Positions 1 to 5,543 of a stretch of 8,779 bases of DNA are shown here, piece after piece (the stretch's first letter is position 1; each line of letters starts with the position of its first letter). This stretch comes from Cyclobacteriaceae bacterium (GTDB lineage Bacteria > Bacteroidota > Bacteroidia > Cytophagales > Cyclobacteriaceae), in assembly GCA_025455225.1 (NCBI GenBank), contig JALOMY010000102.1:1-8779 (forward strand), read 5' to 3'. The notes beneath the pieces are model-generated. The model saw nothing but the letters and a program-made list of their open reading frames with translations, had not been told where the DNA came from and made no database searches. Made by a program: the position numbers and the translations under genes.

Positions 1-61
1 CGTCACAACTCAATACAAACAGGCTTATCACTAATACCAGGAACAAGGCAGGTCGATTCAT
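1..61 (-). CDS. N-terminus of a predicted lipoprotein (partial)
   Basis: Only the first 20 codons lie in the window; the gene continues past the left edge. Read leftward from the ATG at 61-59, the peptide is MNRPALFLVLVISLFVLSCD. This is a short positively charged start, a hydrophobic core and an L-S-C lipobox with Cys19 as the predicted lipidated residue, so the product should be a signal peptidase II substrate anchored in the envelope. The Asp after the Cys would, by E. coli sorting rules, favour inner-membrane retention, but those rules are not reliable in Bacteroidota. The start lies 17 nt downstream of the stop of the TrmH-like methyltransferase gene on the same strand, so the two are probably co-transcribed. 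There is no clear Shine-Dalgarno sequence. The function cannot be told from this fragment. Confidence 0.6.
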   Translation of the reverse strand, partial: MNRPALFLVLVISLFVLSCD

Positions 62-78
62 ACCAACAAGGTTAATGA

Positions 79-867
79 TTAATTGTTGCGTTGTCTTCGG
101 GCTTCAAAGACAACCACTGCAGTTGCCGTGGAGACATTCATCGAATCAATTTTTCCATACATGGGAATGATGATGTTCACATCCGAGTTTCTAATCCATA
201 CATCAGATAAACCAGTTGCTTCCGTTCCCATCACCAGGGCACAAGGTTGTTTAAAATCAGTTTCGGTATACGGCACGGAAGCCTGAAGGTAAGTACAATA
301 AATACGGATCTTGTTTTTTTGCAGCCAGTCTATGGTCTCCTGGCTTGAAGCCGAGGCTATGGATTTGGTAAACACACATCCCAGGCTTGACCGGATTACA
401 TTTGGATTGTAAAAATCAGTTAACGGATCGCAGCAGATAACCGCATCAACTCCGGCTGCATCGGCTGTGCGTAATATGGCTCCCAGGTTTCCCGGTTTCT
501 CTACTGATTCAAGAACCAGCACCAAAGGGTTCTTACTAAGGTTTATATCATCCAATCGAAGAGTTTTCATTTCAGCCACAGCAATTAATCCGCCTGAATT
601 TTCCCGAACCGCAATCTTATTATACACTTCCTTCGATACCGGGATTACAAGTTTGTCATCCAGGTTAAGTCCGCGCAAATCATCCACCGAAACCATTTCA
701 TCACAAAAAAAGAGATTGCCGATTCGGTAACCGGCTTCAACGGCCATGTGGATTTCTTTTTTTCCTTCAATCACAAACAATTGTTGCTTTCTACGTTCCC
801 TGGGTTTTTCAAGGGCAAGCAGACTTTTAATTTTTGGATTTTGAGTGCTTGTGATGCGGAAATGCAT
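79..867 (-). CDS. TrmH/SpoU-family RNA 2'-O-methyltransferase
   Basis: This 262-residue protein has the two-part layout of SpoU/TrmH-family (SPOUT class) enzymes, which transfer a methyl group from SAM to a ribose 2'-OH in tRNA or rRNA in the cytoplasm. Residues 1 to about 105 form the substrate-binding N-terminal domain, starting with the typical I-T-S-x-x-N-P-K-I-K motif near residue 5 and F-V-I-E-G at 31-35. Residues 113-262 form the knotted catalytic domain. Motif 1 is E-K-P-G-N-L-G-A-I-L-R-T-A at 123-135 with Asn127 and the probable catalytic Arg133. Motif 2 is M-G-T-E-A-T-G-L-S at 213-221. Motif 3 is I-P-M at 234-236 with S-M-N-V-S at 242-246, which forms the SAM-binding knot. All key residues are present and the length is normal. 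The target nucleotide cannot be predicted; it could be 23S rRNA (RlmB-like) or tRNA. A lipoprotein gene follows 17 nt downstream, and the gene is divergent from the class I methyltransferase. Confidence 0.9.
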   Translation of the reverse strand: MHFRITSTQNPKIKSLLALEKPRERRKQQLFVIEGKKEIHMAVEAGYRIGNLFFCDEMVSVDDLRGLNLDDKLVIPVSKEVYNKIAVRENSGGLIAVAEMKTLRLDDINLSKNPLVLVLESVEKPGNLGAILRTADAAGVDAVICCDPLTDFYNPNVIRSSLGCVFTKSIASASSQETIDWLQKNKIRIYCTYLQASVPYTETDFKQPCALVMGTEATGLSDVWIRNSDVNIIIPMYGKIDSMNVSTATAVVVFEARRQRNN

Positions 868-875
868 GAGAATAA

Positions 876-903
876 TTCAATGTTCAAGATTGAAAATTCA
901 ACT
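876..903. repeat. four-unit heptad repeat TTSAANN in the divergent intergenic region
   Basis: Four consecutive 7-nt units start at 876, 883, 890 and 897: TTCAATG, TTCAAGA, TTGAAAA and TTCAACT. Each is a TTCAA or TTGAA core followed by two variable bases. Because TTCAA and TTGAA are reverse complements, the array also contains inverted repeats, for example TTGAA-AA-TTCAA at 890-901. It begins 9 nt upstream of the TrmH-like start codon and lies about 20 nt from the -33 box of the rightward promoter. It could be an operator or leader element, or a chance pattern in AT-rich DNA. Only the periodicity is directly observed. Confidence 0.45.
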
Positions 904-923
904 ATGATTAGCAAACAACCGGA

Positions 924-954
924 TTTATGAATACCATCAAGTTTAGTATTTTTG
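924..954 (+). promoter_or_regulatory. Bacteroidota-type promoter for the class I methyltransferase gene
   Basis: A TATTTTTG at 947-954 matches the Bacteroidota -7 consensus TAnnTTTG exactly. A TTTA at 924-927, three of four bases of the -33 TTTG box, lies 19 nt upstream, which is the expected spacing. The transcript should start around 957-961. This is the main reason for not using the TTG at 952 as the start of the gene, because that codon lies inside the -7 box. Confidence 0.55.
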
Positions 955-972
955 ACGATTGAATTCACCTGC

Positions 973-1872
973 TTGAACCTGAAACTACTTTACCCTTCTT
1001 CCTGGAAAGATTACGAGTTGATCGACTCGGGTGACGGACAAAAACTTGAACGATTCGGACGTTACACATTAAGCCGGCCTGAGCCACAGGCTATTTGGAG
1101 TAAAGTACTGTCTGAAAAGGAATGGTTGTCAATGGCGGATGCCCGGTTTGAACGCGAACAAAAGGATAAATTCAGATTCAGTGATGAAGTGAAAGGCGGT
1201 TGGAAACGGGGAAAGAATATGCCTGAAAGCTGGCAGGTTCACTATCAGTACAACAACCTAAGTCTTACACTGCGTCTTGCGCTTACAGGTTTTGGGCATG
1301 TTGGCGTATTTCCGGAGCAAGGTGAAAACTGGAATTTTATTTATGATACGATCCAATCGTGGAAAATATCAAAACCGCGAATATTGAATCTCTTTGCCTA
1401 TACAGGTGCTGCTTCCGTGGTTGCCAAATCAGCTGGCGCAGACGTAACACATGTAGACGCTTCACGGCCCGGCTTGAACTGGGCGAACCAGAATATGCAA
1501 TTGAATAATCAATCGGATATACGATGGGTTTATGAAGACGCGTTTAAGTTCGTAAGACGGGAAGTTAAGCGGGGAAATAAATACCAGGGAATAATCATGG
1601 ATCCACCCCCTTATGGCCGTGGCCCCGAAGGTGAAAAGTGGACGTTGCAGGAGCAACTTAATGAGCTTATCAGTATGTCAAGTCATTTGCTCGAGAAGAA
1701 TGAATGTTTCTTTATTCTCAGCATGTATGCAGTTGGATTATCACCCCTGGTAGGATTGAATGTTGTAAATACTCATTTTGAAATTCAGGCACCTGAAGTC
1801 GGTGAATTCTTTTTAAAGAGCAAAAACAAAAATGACCTTCCGATGGGAACCTTTCTCCGGTTCCGTAAGTAA
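973..1872 (+). CDS. class I SAM-dependent methyltransferase, RlmI-like (COG1092 type)
   Basis: This 299-residue cytoplasmic protein resembles the Methyltrans_SAM family that includes the rRNA cytosine methyltransferase RlmI, but it lacks the N-terminal PUA domain seen in RlmI. The first ~130 residues form the family's accessory region, with R-P-E-P-Q-A-I-W near 35-42 and G-V-F-P-E-Q near 111-116. The Rossmann-fold catalytic domain follows. Motif I is N-L-F-A-Y-T-G-A-A-S at 139-148, the acidic SAM-ribose residue is the Asp of T-H-V-D-A-S at 162, and motif IV is D-P-P-P-Y-G-R-G-P at 210-218. The chosen start is TTG 973, giving M-N-L-K-L-L-Y-P-S-S-W. An in-frame TTG at 952 would add seven residues, but it lies within a good -7 promoter box and would be upstream of the predicted transcript start. 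There is no in-frame ATG after the upstream stop at 928. The substrate, rRNA or other, is not determined. Confidence 0.85.
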   Translation: MNLKLLYPSSWKDYELIDSGDGQKLERFGRYTLSRPEPQAIWSKVLSEKEWLSMADARFEREQKDKFRFSDEVKGGWKRGKNMPESWQVHYQYNNLSLTLRLALTGFGHVGVFPEQGENWNFIYDTIQSWKISKPRILNLFAYTGAASVVAKSAGADVTHVDASRPGLNWANQNMQLNNQSDIRWVYEDAFKFVRREVKRGNKYQGIIMDPPPYGRGPEGEKWTLQEQLNELISMSSHLLEKNECFFILSMYAVGLSPLVGLNVVNTHFEIQAPEVGEFFLKSKNKNDLPMGTFLRFRK

Positions 1873-1960
1873 TCGATCGAATTGATTTACTAATTAAGGA
1901 AACGATTAAGATGCCTTGCAACTATTTTTATGCCGTATCCATCTTCCACCGGGGTATAGT

Positions 1961-2629
1961 ATGCGTTTAACCGGAACGATATTACTGATTGCATGTTTTT
2001 CCGTGGCATTTGCTCAGCAGCCGTACCGGGGTATTGTGGTTGATTCCACTTCCATGCTGAATATCTCCGATGCTCACATTACGGTTAAAAACACAATACG
2101 AGGTGTAATCAGTAATAATGTGGGGAGTTTCCTGATCTATGCGCTTCCATCCGATACTCTGGTAATTACGGCATTAGGTTATAAAACAATTGAACTTCCG
2201 TTGTTATTCGAGGAAGATGCCCTGATGATTATGATGTCGGAGAATATTCAGATGCTTTCCGATATTACCATACGCTCAACACGTTTATATCCAAACACCA
2301 TTGCGAACCGAACGCATACAGCACCGCGTACACTCGATTCATTCAGTGCTGTAACTTCTCCGTTTACCTATTTCTGGCGAAAAGAACGTGAGAAACGAAG
2401 GCTGGCCAGGTTGGTTGAAGAGCATAACCGAACCCAGGTTTATACCCAGGTTATTTCTGATCCCGATGTGAAGCAGATCATCATCGATGCTTATGATCTC
2501 ACCGAAGCCCGATACTATGACCTGGTTGTTGAATTCAATCAAAACCACAGTTCTGTACAATATTTTACCGATCCGGATAAGATTATGGAGGCCCTCCATG
2601 AATTTTTCAATAAATCCGTTGGCCGGTAA
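1961..2629 (+). CDS. exported CarboxypepD_reg-like domain protein
   Basis: This is a 222-residue exported protein. Residues 1-18 are a signal peptide (M-R-L-T-G, a hydrophobic core, then A-F-A before Gln19). Residues 21 to about 95 read as a carboxypeptidase regulatory-like beta-sandwich: R-G-I-V-V-D-S at 23-29, a polar stretch, N-N-V-G-S-F at 52-57, D-T-L-V-I-T-A-L-G-Y at 65-74. This is the same module that precedes the plug in many SusC/TonB receptors. Here no plug or barrel follows; residues 130-222 are a charged, probably helical tail with a basic cluster at 140-150. Small proteins of this type are common in Bacteroidota but have no assigned function. I chose ATG 1961, preceded by a GGGG run 7-10 nt away, over the in-frame TTG 1916, because 1961 places the signal peptide at the N-terminus. 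A weak -7-like TATTTTTA lies at 1923-1930 without a recognisable -33 box. Confidence 0.75.
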   Translation: MRLTGTILLIACFSVAFAQQPYRGIVVDSTSMLNISDAHITVKNTIRGVISNNVGSFLIYALPSDTLVITALGYKTIELPLLFEEDALMIMMSENIQMLSDITIRSTRLYPNTIANRTHTAPRTLDSFSAVTSPFTYFWRKEREKRRLARLVEEHNRTQVYTQVISDPDVKQIIIDAYDLTEARYYDLVVEFNQNHSSVQYFTDPDKIMEALHEFFNKSVGR

Positions 2630-2700
2630 TTGAGTTAGCGGAACAATCTATGGAATAACAAACTTTGAATCGGGAGCACATTCCTTGCCTTGCTATTTGT

Positions 2701-2708
2701 TATCTTTG
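2701..2708 (+). promoter_or_regulatory. -7 promoter element upstream of typA
   Basis: TATCTTTG is an exact match to the Bacteroidota -7 consensus TAnnTTTG, within a TTATCTTTGC context. No TTTG or TTG box is present 17-23 nt upstream, so the -33 half is weak or absent. The implied transcript start near 2712 gives typA a leader of about 55 nt, which contains the inverted repeats at 2716-2754. Confidence 0.5.
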
Positions 2709-2715
2709 CGCCCTT

Positions 2716-2754
2716 AATCAATTCCCAAAGCGGTTTTAATTGATTTTTTGGGAA
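2716..2754 (+). promoter_or_regulatory. interleaved inverted repeats in the typA leader
   Basis: Two perfect 8-nt inverted repeats overlap in this leader. The first is AATCAATT at 2716-2723 with AATTGATT at 2738-2745. The second is TTCCCAAA at 2722-2729 with TTTGGGAA at 2747-2754. The arms alternate (A, B, A', B'), so the two stems would compete or form a knotted structure. The connecting loops at both ends have essentially zero length, which makes a classical H-type pseudoknot sterically awkward and two alternative hairpins more likely. The 3' arm of the second repeat contains the only purine-rich stretch, G-G-G-A-A-G, upstream of the typA ATG. No T-tract follows, so it is not a normal terminator. 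Regulatory function is inferred. Confidence 0.4.
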
Positions 2755-2767
2755 GAATACAACTATT

Positions 2768-4588
2768 ATGGACGTAAATAAGATCAGAAACATTGCCATT
2801 ATTGCACACGTTGACCACGGAAAAACAACCCTGGTGGATAAACTTTTACATGCCGGTCACTTATTTAAGGACCACGAAAACCCGGGTGAACTGATCATGG
2901 ATAGCAACGAGCTGGAACGTGAACGGGGCATTACCATCCTGGCAAAAAATGTTTCCGTGCGGTATAAAGATTACAAAATCAATATTATTGACACCCCGGG
3001 CCACAGTGATTTTGGCGGTGAAGTAGAACGGGTGCTTAATATGGCCGATGGCTGTTTGTTGCTGGTAGATGCTTTCGAAGGGCCGATGCCACAAACCCGG
3101 TTTGTATTGCAGAAGGCTTTACAATTAGGATTGAAACCGATTGTGGTGGTAAATAAAGTGGATAAGAAAAATTGCACTCCCGATGAAGTCCATGAGCAGG
3201 TATTCGATCTGATGTTTACCCTGGATGCAACCGAAGAGCAGCTGGATTTTCCTACCTTTTATGGTTCGGCCAAACAGGGCTGGATGAGTACAGACTGGAA
3301 GCAACCATCGCAGGATATAACGCCTTTACTAGATGGAATTATTCAGCACATCCCCTCACCGAAACTGGAACAGGGTACACCCCAGATGTTAATCACTTCG
3401 TTGGAATATTCTTCCTACATCGGACGTGTTGCTATCGGTCGTATGCACCGCGGTGAATTAAAGACCGGCCAGGCGGTTGCCCTGGTCAAACGCGATGGGA
3501 AAACGGTAGTGAAATCTCGTATTAAAGATCTCTACGTATTCGAGGGATTTGAGAAACAAAAAGTAGAGTTGGTTTCCTCCGGGGAGATTTGCGCGATTGT
3601 AGGTTTGGAAGGATTTGAAATCGGAGATACGGTAACCGATCCTGAAAAGCCCGAAGCCTTGAAATCCATTGCTATTGATGAGCCTACCATGAGTATGCTC
3701 TTTACCATTAACAACTCTCCCTTCTATGGTAAAGAGGGGAAATTCGTTACGTCACGCCACATTAAAGAGCGACTGGATAAAGAGTTGGAAAAGAACCTGG
3801 CCTTGCGGGTTATGGATACAGGCTCTGCCGACAGTTTTATGGTATACGGTCGTGGTGTGTTGCACTTATCGGTATTAATTGAAACGATGAGACGCGAAGG
3901 TTATGAACTTCAGATTGGTCAGCCACAGGTTATTTATAAAGAGATTAACGGGGTCAAGTGTGAACCGGTAGAAGAATTAACCATCGATTTACCTGAAACC
4001 GATGCCGGTAAAGCCATTGAAACGGTATCCATTCGCAAAGGGGAGATGACCAACATGGAACCGAAAGGCGACCGTATGATCTTGAAGTTCATCATCCCAT
4101 CAAGAGGAATTATCGGCTTGCGCAATTATCTGTTGAACGTAACAGCCGGTGAAGCCATTGTTACGCACCGGTTCAAGGAGTACCAACCCTATAAGGGAGA
4201 AATTCCCGGCCGTATTAACGGTTCATTAATTGTGATGGAAGAGGGGGAGGCCATTCCCTACAGTTTACATAACCTTCAGGATCGCGGCAAGTTCTTCATC
4301 GATCCGGGAGAACCGGTTTACGAAGGCCAGGTAATTGGTGAACATAGCCGTGCAGGTGACCTGGTGGTGAACGTTACAAAGACCAAAAAACTGACCAACA
4401 TCCGGGCTTCCGGTTCGGATGAAAAAATGCGCATCGCCCCGGCTGTTAAGTTTTCACTCGAAGAAGCGTTGGAATATATTCAGGCGGATGAATACGTTGA
4501 AGTAACTCCGAAATCCATTCGCTTAAGAAAGATATATCTTAAAGAAAATGATCGAAAGCGTGAGCGTAACAAAGCGTTGGCGGTATGA
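2768..4588 (+). CDS. typA: ribosome-associated translational GTPase TypA/BipA
   Basis: This is a full-length 606-residue TypA/BipA, close to the usual ~600-610. The family belongs to the EF-G-like translational GTPases and binds the ribosome; it is linked to 50S assembly, stress response and growth in the cold. All G motifs are visible: G1 A-H-V-D-H-G-K-T-T (13-21), G2 R-E-R-G-I-T-I (51-57), G3 D-T-P-G-H (75-79), G4 N-K-V-D (129-132) and G5 G-S-A (166-168). A beta-barrel domain II and EF-G-like domains III and V follow; the S-R-G-I-I-G-L-R segment at about residues 443-450 and the TypA-specific C-terminal domain, with N-V-T-K-T-K-K-L-T-N-I-R-A-S-G and a basic tail, separate it from EF-G and LepA. 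The ATG at 2768 begins directly with M-D-V-N-K-I-R-N-I-A, the usual N-terminus. The stop overlaps the start of the downstream TPR gene in ATGA, and an AT-rich leader with interleaved inverted repeats precedes it. Confidence 0.98.
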   Translation: MDVNKIRNIAIIAHVDHGKTTLVDKLLHAGHLFKDHENPGELIMDSNELERERGITILAKNVSVRYKDYKINIIDTPGHSDFGGEVERVLNMADGCLLLVDAFEGPMPQTRFVLQKALQLGLKPIVVVNKVDKKNCTPDEVHEQVFDLMFTLDATEEQLDFPTFYGSAKQGWMSTDWKQPSQDITPLLDGIIQHIPSPKLEQGTPQMLITSLEYSSYIGRVAIGRMHRGELKTGQAVALVKRDGKTVVKSRIKDLYVFEGFEKQKVELVSSGEICAIVGLEGFEIGDTVTDPEKPEALKSIAIDEPTMSMLFTINNSPFYGKEGKFVTSRHIKERLDKELEKNLALRVMDTGSADSFMVYGRGVLHLSVLIETMRREGYELQIGQPQVIYKEINGVKCEPVEELTIDLPETDAGKAIETVSIRKGEMTNMEPKGDRMILKFIIPSRGIIGLRNYLLNVTAGEAIVTHRFKEYQPYKGEIPGRINGSLIVMEEGEAIPYSLHNLQDRGKFFIDPGEPVYEGQVIGEHSRAGDLVVNVTKTKKLTNIRASGSDEKMRIAPAVKFSLEEALEYIQADEYVEVTPKSIRLRKIYLKENDRKRERNKALAV

Positions 4589-5427
4589 GAAGAGCAGCAG
4601 GTATTTTTATTTTACTGTTTTCAGTTATCCTTGCTGAAGCGCAATCAAAGCAGGATAAAATCAAAGCAGCCGAAGTACTGGGCGATACCTTGATGTCTCA
4701 ACAGAATTTTGCCGGAGCTTTAAGCCAGTACAATAAAGTTATTAAGTCCACAAAACTTAAGGATGTTGAATCGAGGCAAATCCTGTACAAGCGTGCCGTA
4801 TGCTTTTTCTACCTGAACGATTTCAATAAAGCGCTTGCTGATTTAAATACATTCATTGACGATAACCCGAACTTGTACCGCGCGCGTATTCTACGTGCTT
4901 TCGTTTACCGTGAGCTGGAAGAACCCCAGAAGCAACTCATCGACTTAAATGAAGTGCTTGAGTGGGATCCGTTAAACACCGATTTACTTAAGTGGCGTGC
5001 CGGACTAATGGTTGAAACAGGTTTATACGACAGCGCCATTACCGAGTTTAAAAGAATTCAGCTTTATGGTAATGATGAAGAAACTGAGCTTTACCTCGGT
5101 TTATGTTACTATAACCTGGCCAAGCCGGATTCTGCCTTGATCCATTTTGATGAATCAATTAAGATTAACGGAGGTTATGTTCCTGCTTATTTGTATGCAG
5201 CATCGGTTCACCTCGAGGAAGAGTCCTTTGAAGAAGCTAAGTCGTACATTGATCTGGGTTTAATGCTCGATGCACAAAACCTTCAGTTAATTTTCTATAA
5301 AGGCATTGTACTGGTTGAAACCGGTAATCAGGATGAGGGCTGCAGGTTGTTGAACAAAGCCTTCTATGGTGGTATTGATGATGCCAGCGATTATTTGGTG
5401 GAATACTGTTATCCGAAAGAAGAATAA
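4585..5427 (+). CDS. exported tetratricopeptide-repeat protein
   Basis: This 280-residue protein is a chain of TPR helices behind a signal peptide. Residues 1-19 are a basic start, a hydrophobic core and A-E-A before Gln20, predicting signal peptidase I cleavage and a periplasmic location. TPR-like units can be followed from about 27 to 260 at ~34-residue spacing: near 27-60 (A-L-S-Q-Y-N-K-V-I), 64-97 (A-L-A-D-L-N-T-F-I-D-D-N-P), 98-131, 132-165 (D-S-A-I-T-E-F), 167-200 (D-S-A-L-I-H-F-D-E-S-I-K-I) and 201-234 (E-E-A-K-S-Y-I-D-L-G-L). The C-terminus has the Gly-Cys...Lys-Ala...Gly...Tyr-Cys ending (252-275) often found in Bacteroidota TPR proteins. TPRs bind other proteins; no partner or catalytic function is evident. 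Its ATG shares bases with the typA stop, so translation is probably coupled to TypA, although one product is cytoplasmic and the other exported. Confidence 0.85.
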   Translation: MRRAAGIFILLFSVILAEAQSKQDKIKAAEVLGDTLMSQQNFAGALSQYNKVIKSTKLKDVESRQILYKRAVCFFYLNDFNKALADLNTFIDDNPNLYRARILRAFVYRELEEPQKQLIDLNEVLEWDPLNTDLLKWRAGLMVETGLYDSAITEFKRIQLYGNDEETELYLGLCYYNLAKPDSALIHFDESIKINGGYVPAYLYAASVHLEEESFEEAKSYIDLGLMLDAQNLQLIFYKGIVLVETGNQDEGCRLLNKAFYGGIDDASDYLVEYCYPKEE

Positions 5428-5509
5428 TCGGGTTAAACGGATTTTTAAAGACATTGGATTTTACCGGAAATGGATAACCCGGTCCGGTCCAATAAATACC
5501 CGTAATCCG

Positions 5510-5540
5510 CTTGCCCGCTGCGCATGCCCTGTTATTTTTG
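5510..5540 (+). promoter_or_regulatory. Bacteroidota-type promoter of guaA
   Basis: CTTG at 5510-5513 (three of four bases of the -33 TTTG box) is followed after exactly 19 nt by TATTTTTG at 5533-5540, an exact TAnnTTTG match. It is the best promoter in the window. The guaA ATG at 5544-5546 is only 3 nt after the -7 box, so the expected transcript start falls on or next to the start codon. Confidence 0.65.
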
Positions 5541-5543
5541 CAA

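Noticed and set aside
927..962. An 11-codon ATG frame (M-N-T-I-K-F-S-I-F-D-D) upstream of the methyltransferase gene
   Set aside because: It overlaps the -33/-7 promoter and would start upstream of the predicted transcript start, so a leader peptide is not supported.
1871..1907. AATCG...CGATT pairing after the class I methyltransferase gene as a terminator
   Set aside because: The stem is only 5 bp with a loop of nearly 30 nt and there is no U-run.
1923..1930. TATTTTTA as a -7 box for the CarboxypepD_reg-like gene
   Set aside because: The final G of TAnnTTTG is missing and no -33 box lies at the right distance; it is too weak to list as a promoter.
2724..2752. Classical H-type pseudoknot in the typA leader
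   Set aside because: Both groove-spanning loops would have zero length, so competing hairpins are more plausible than a standard pseudoknot.
5453..5493. Possible hairpin ATTGGA...TCCAAT with CCGG elements and a tandem GGTCC between the TPR gene and guaA
   Set aside because: Pairing is short and interrupted, and no T-tract follows, so it cannot be called a terminator or regulatory element.
5511..5543. In-frame TTG extension of guaA adding 11 residues
   Set aside because: It lies inside the promoter, and the conserved GuaA N-terminus starts at ATG 5544.
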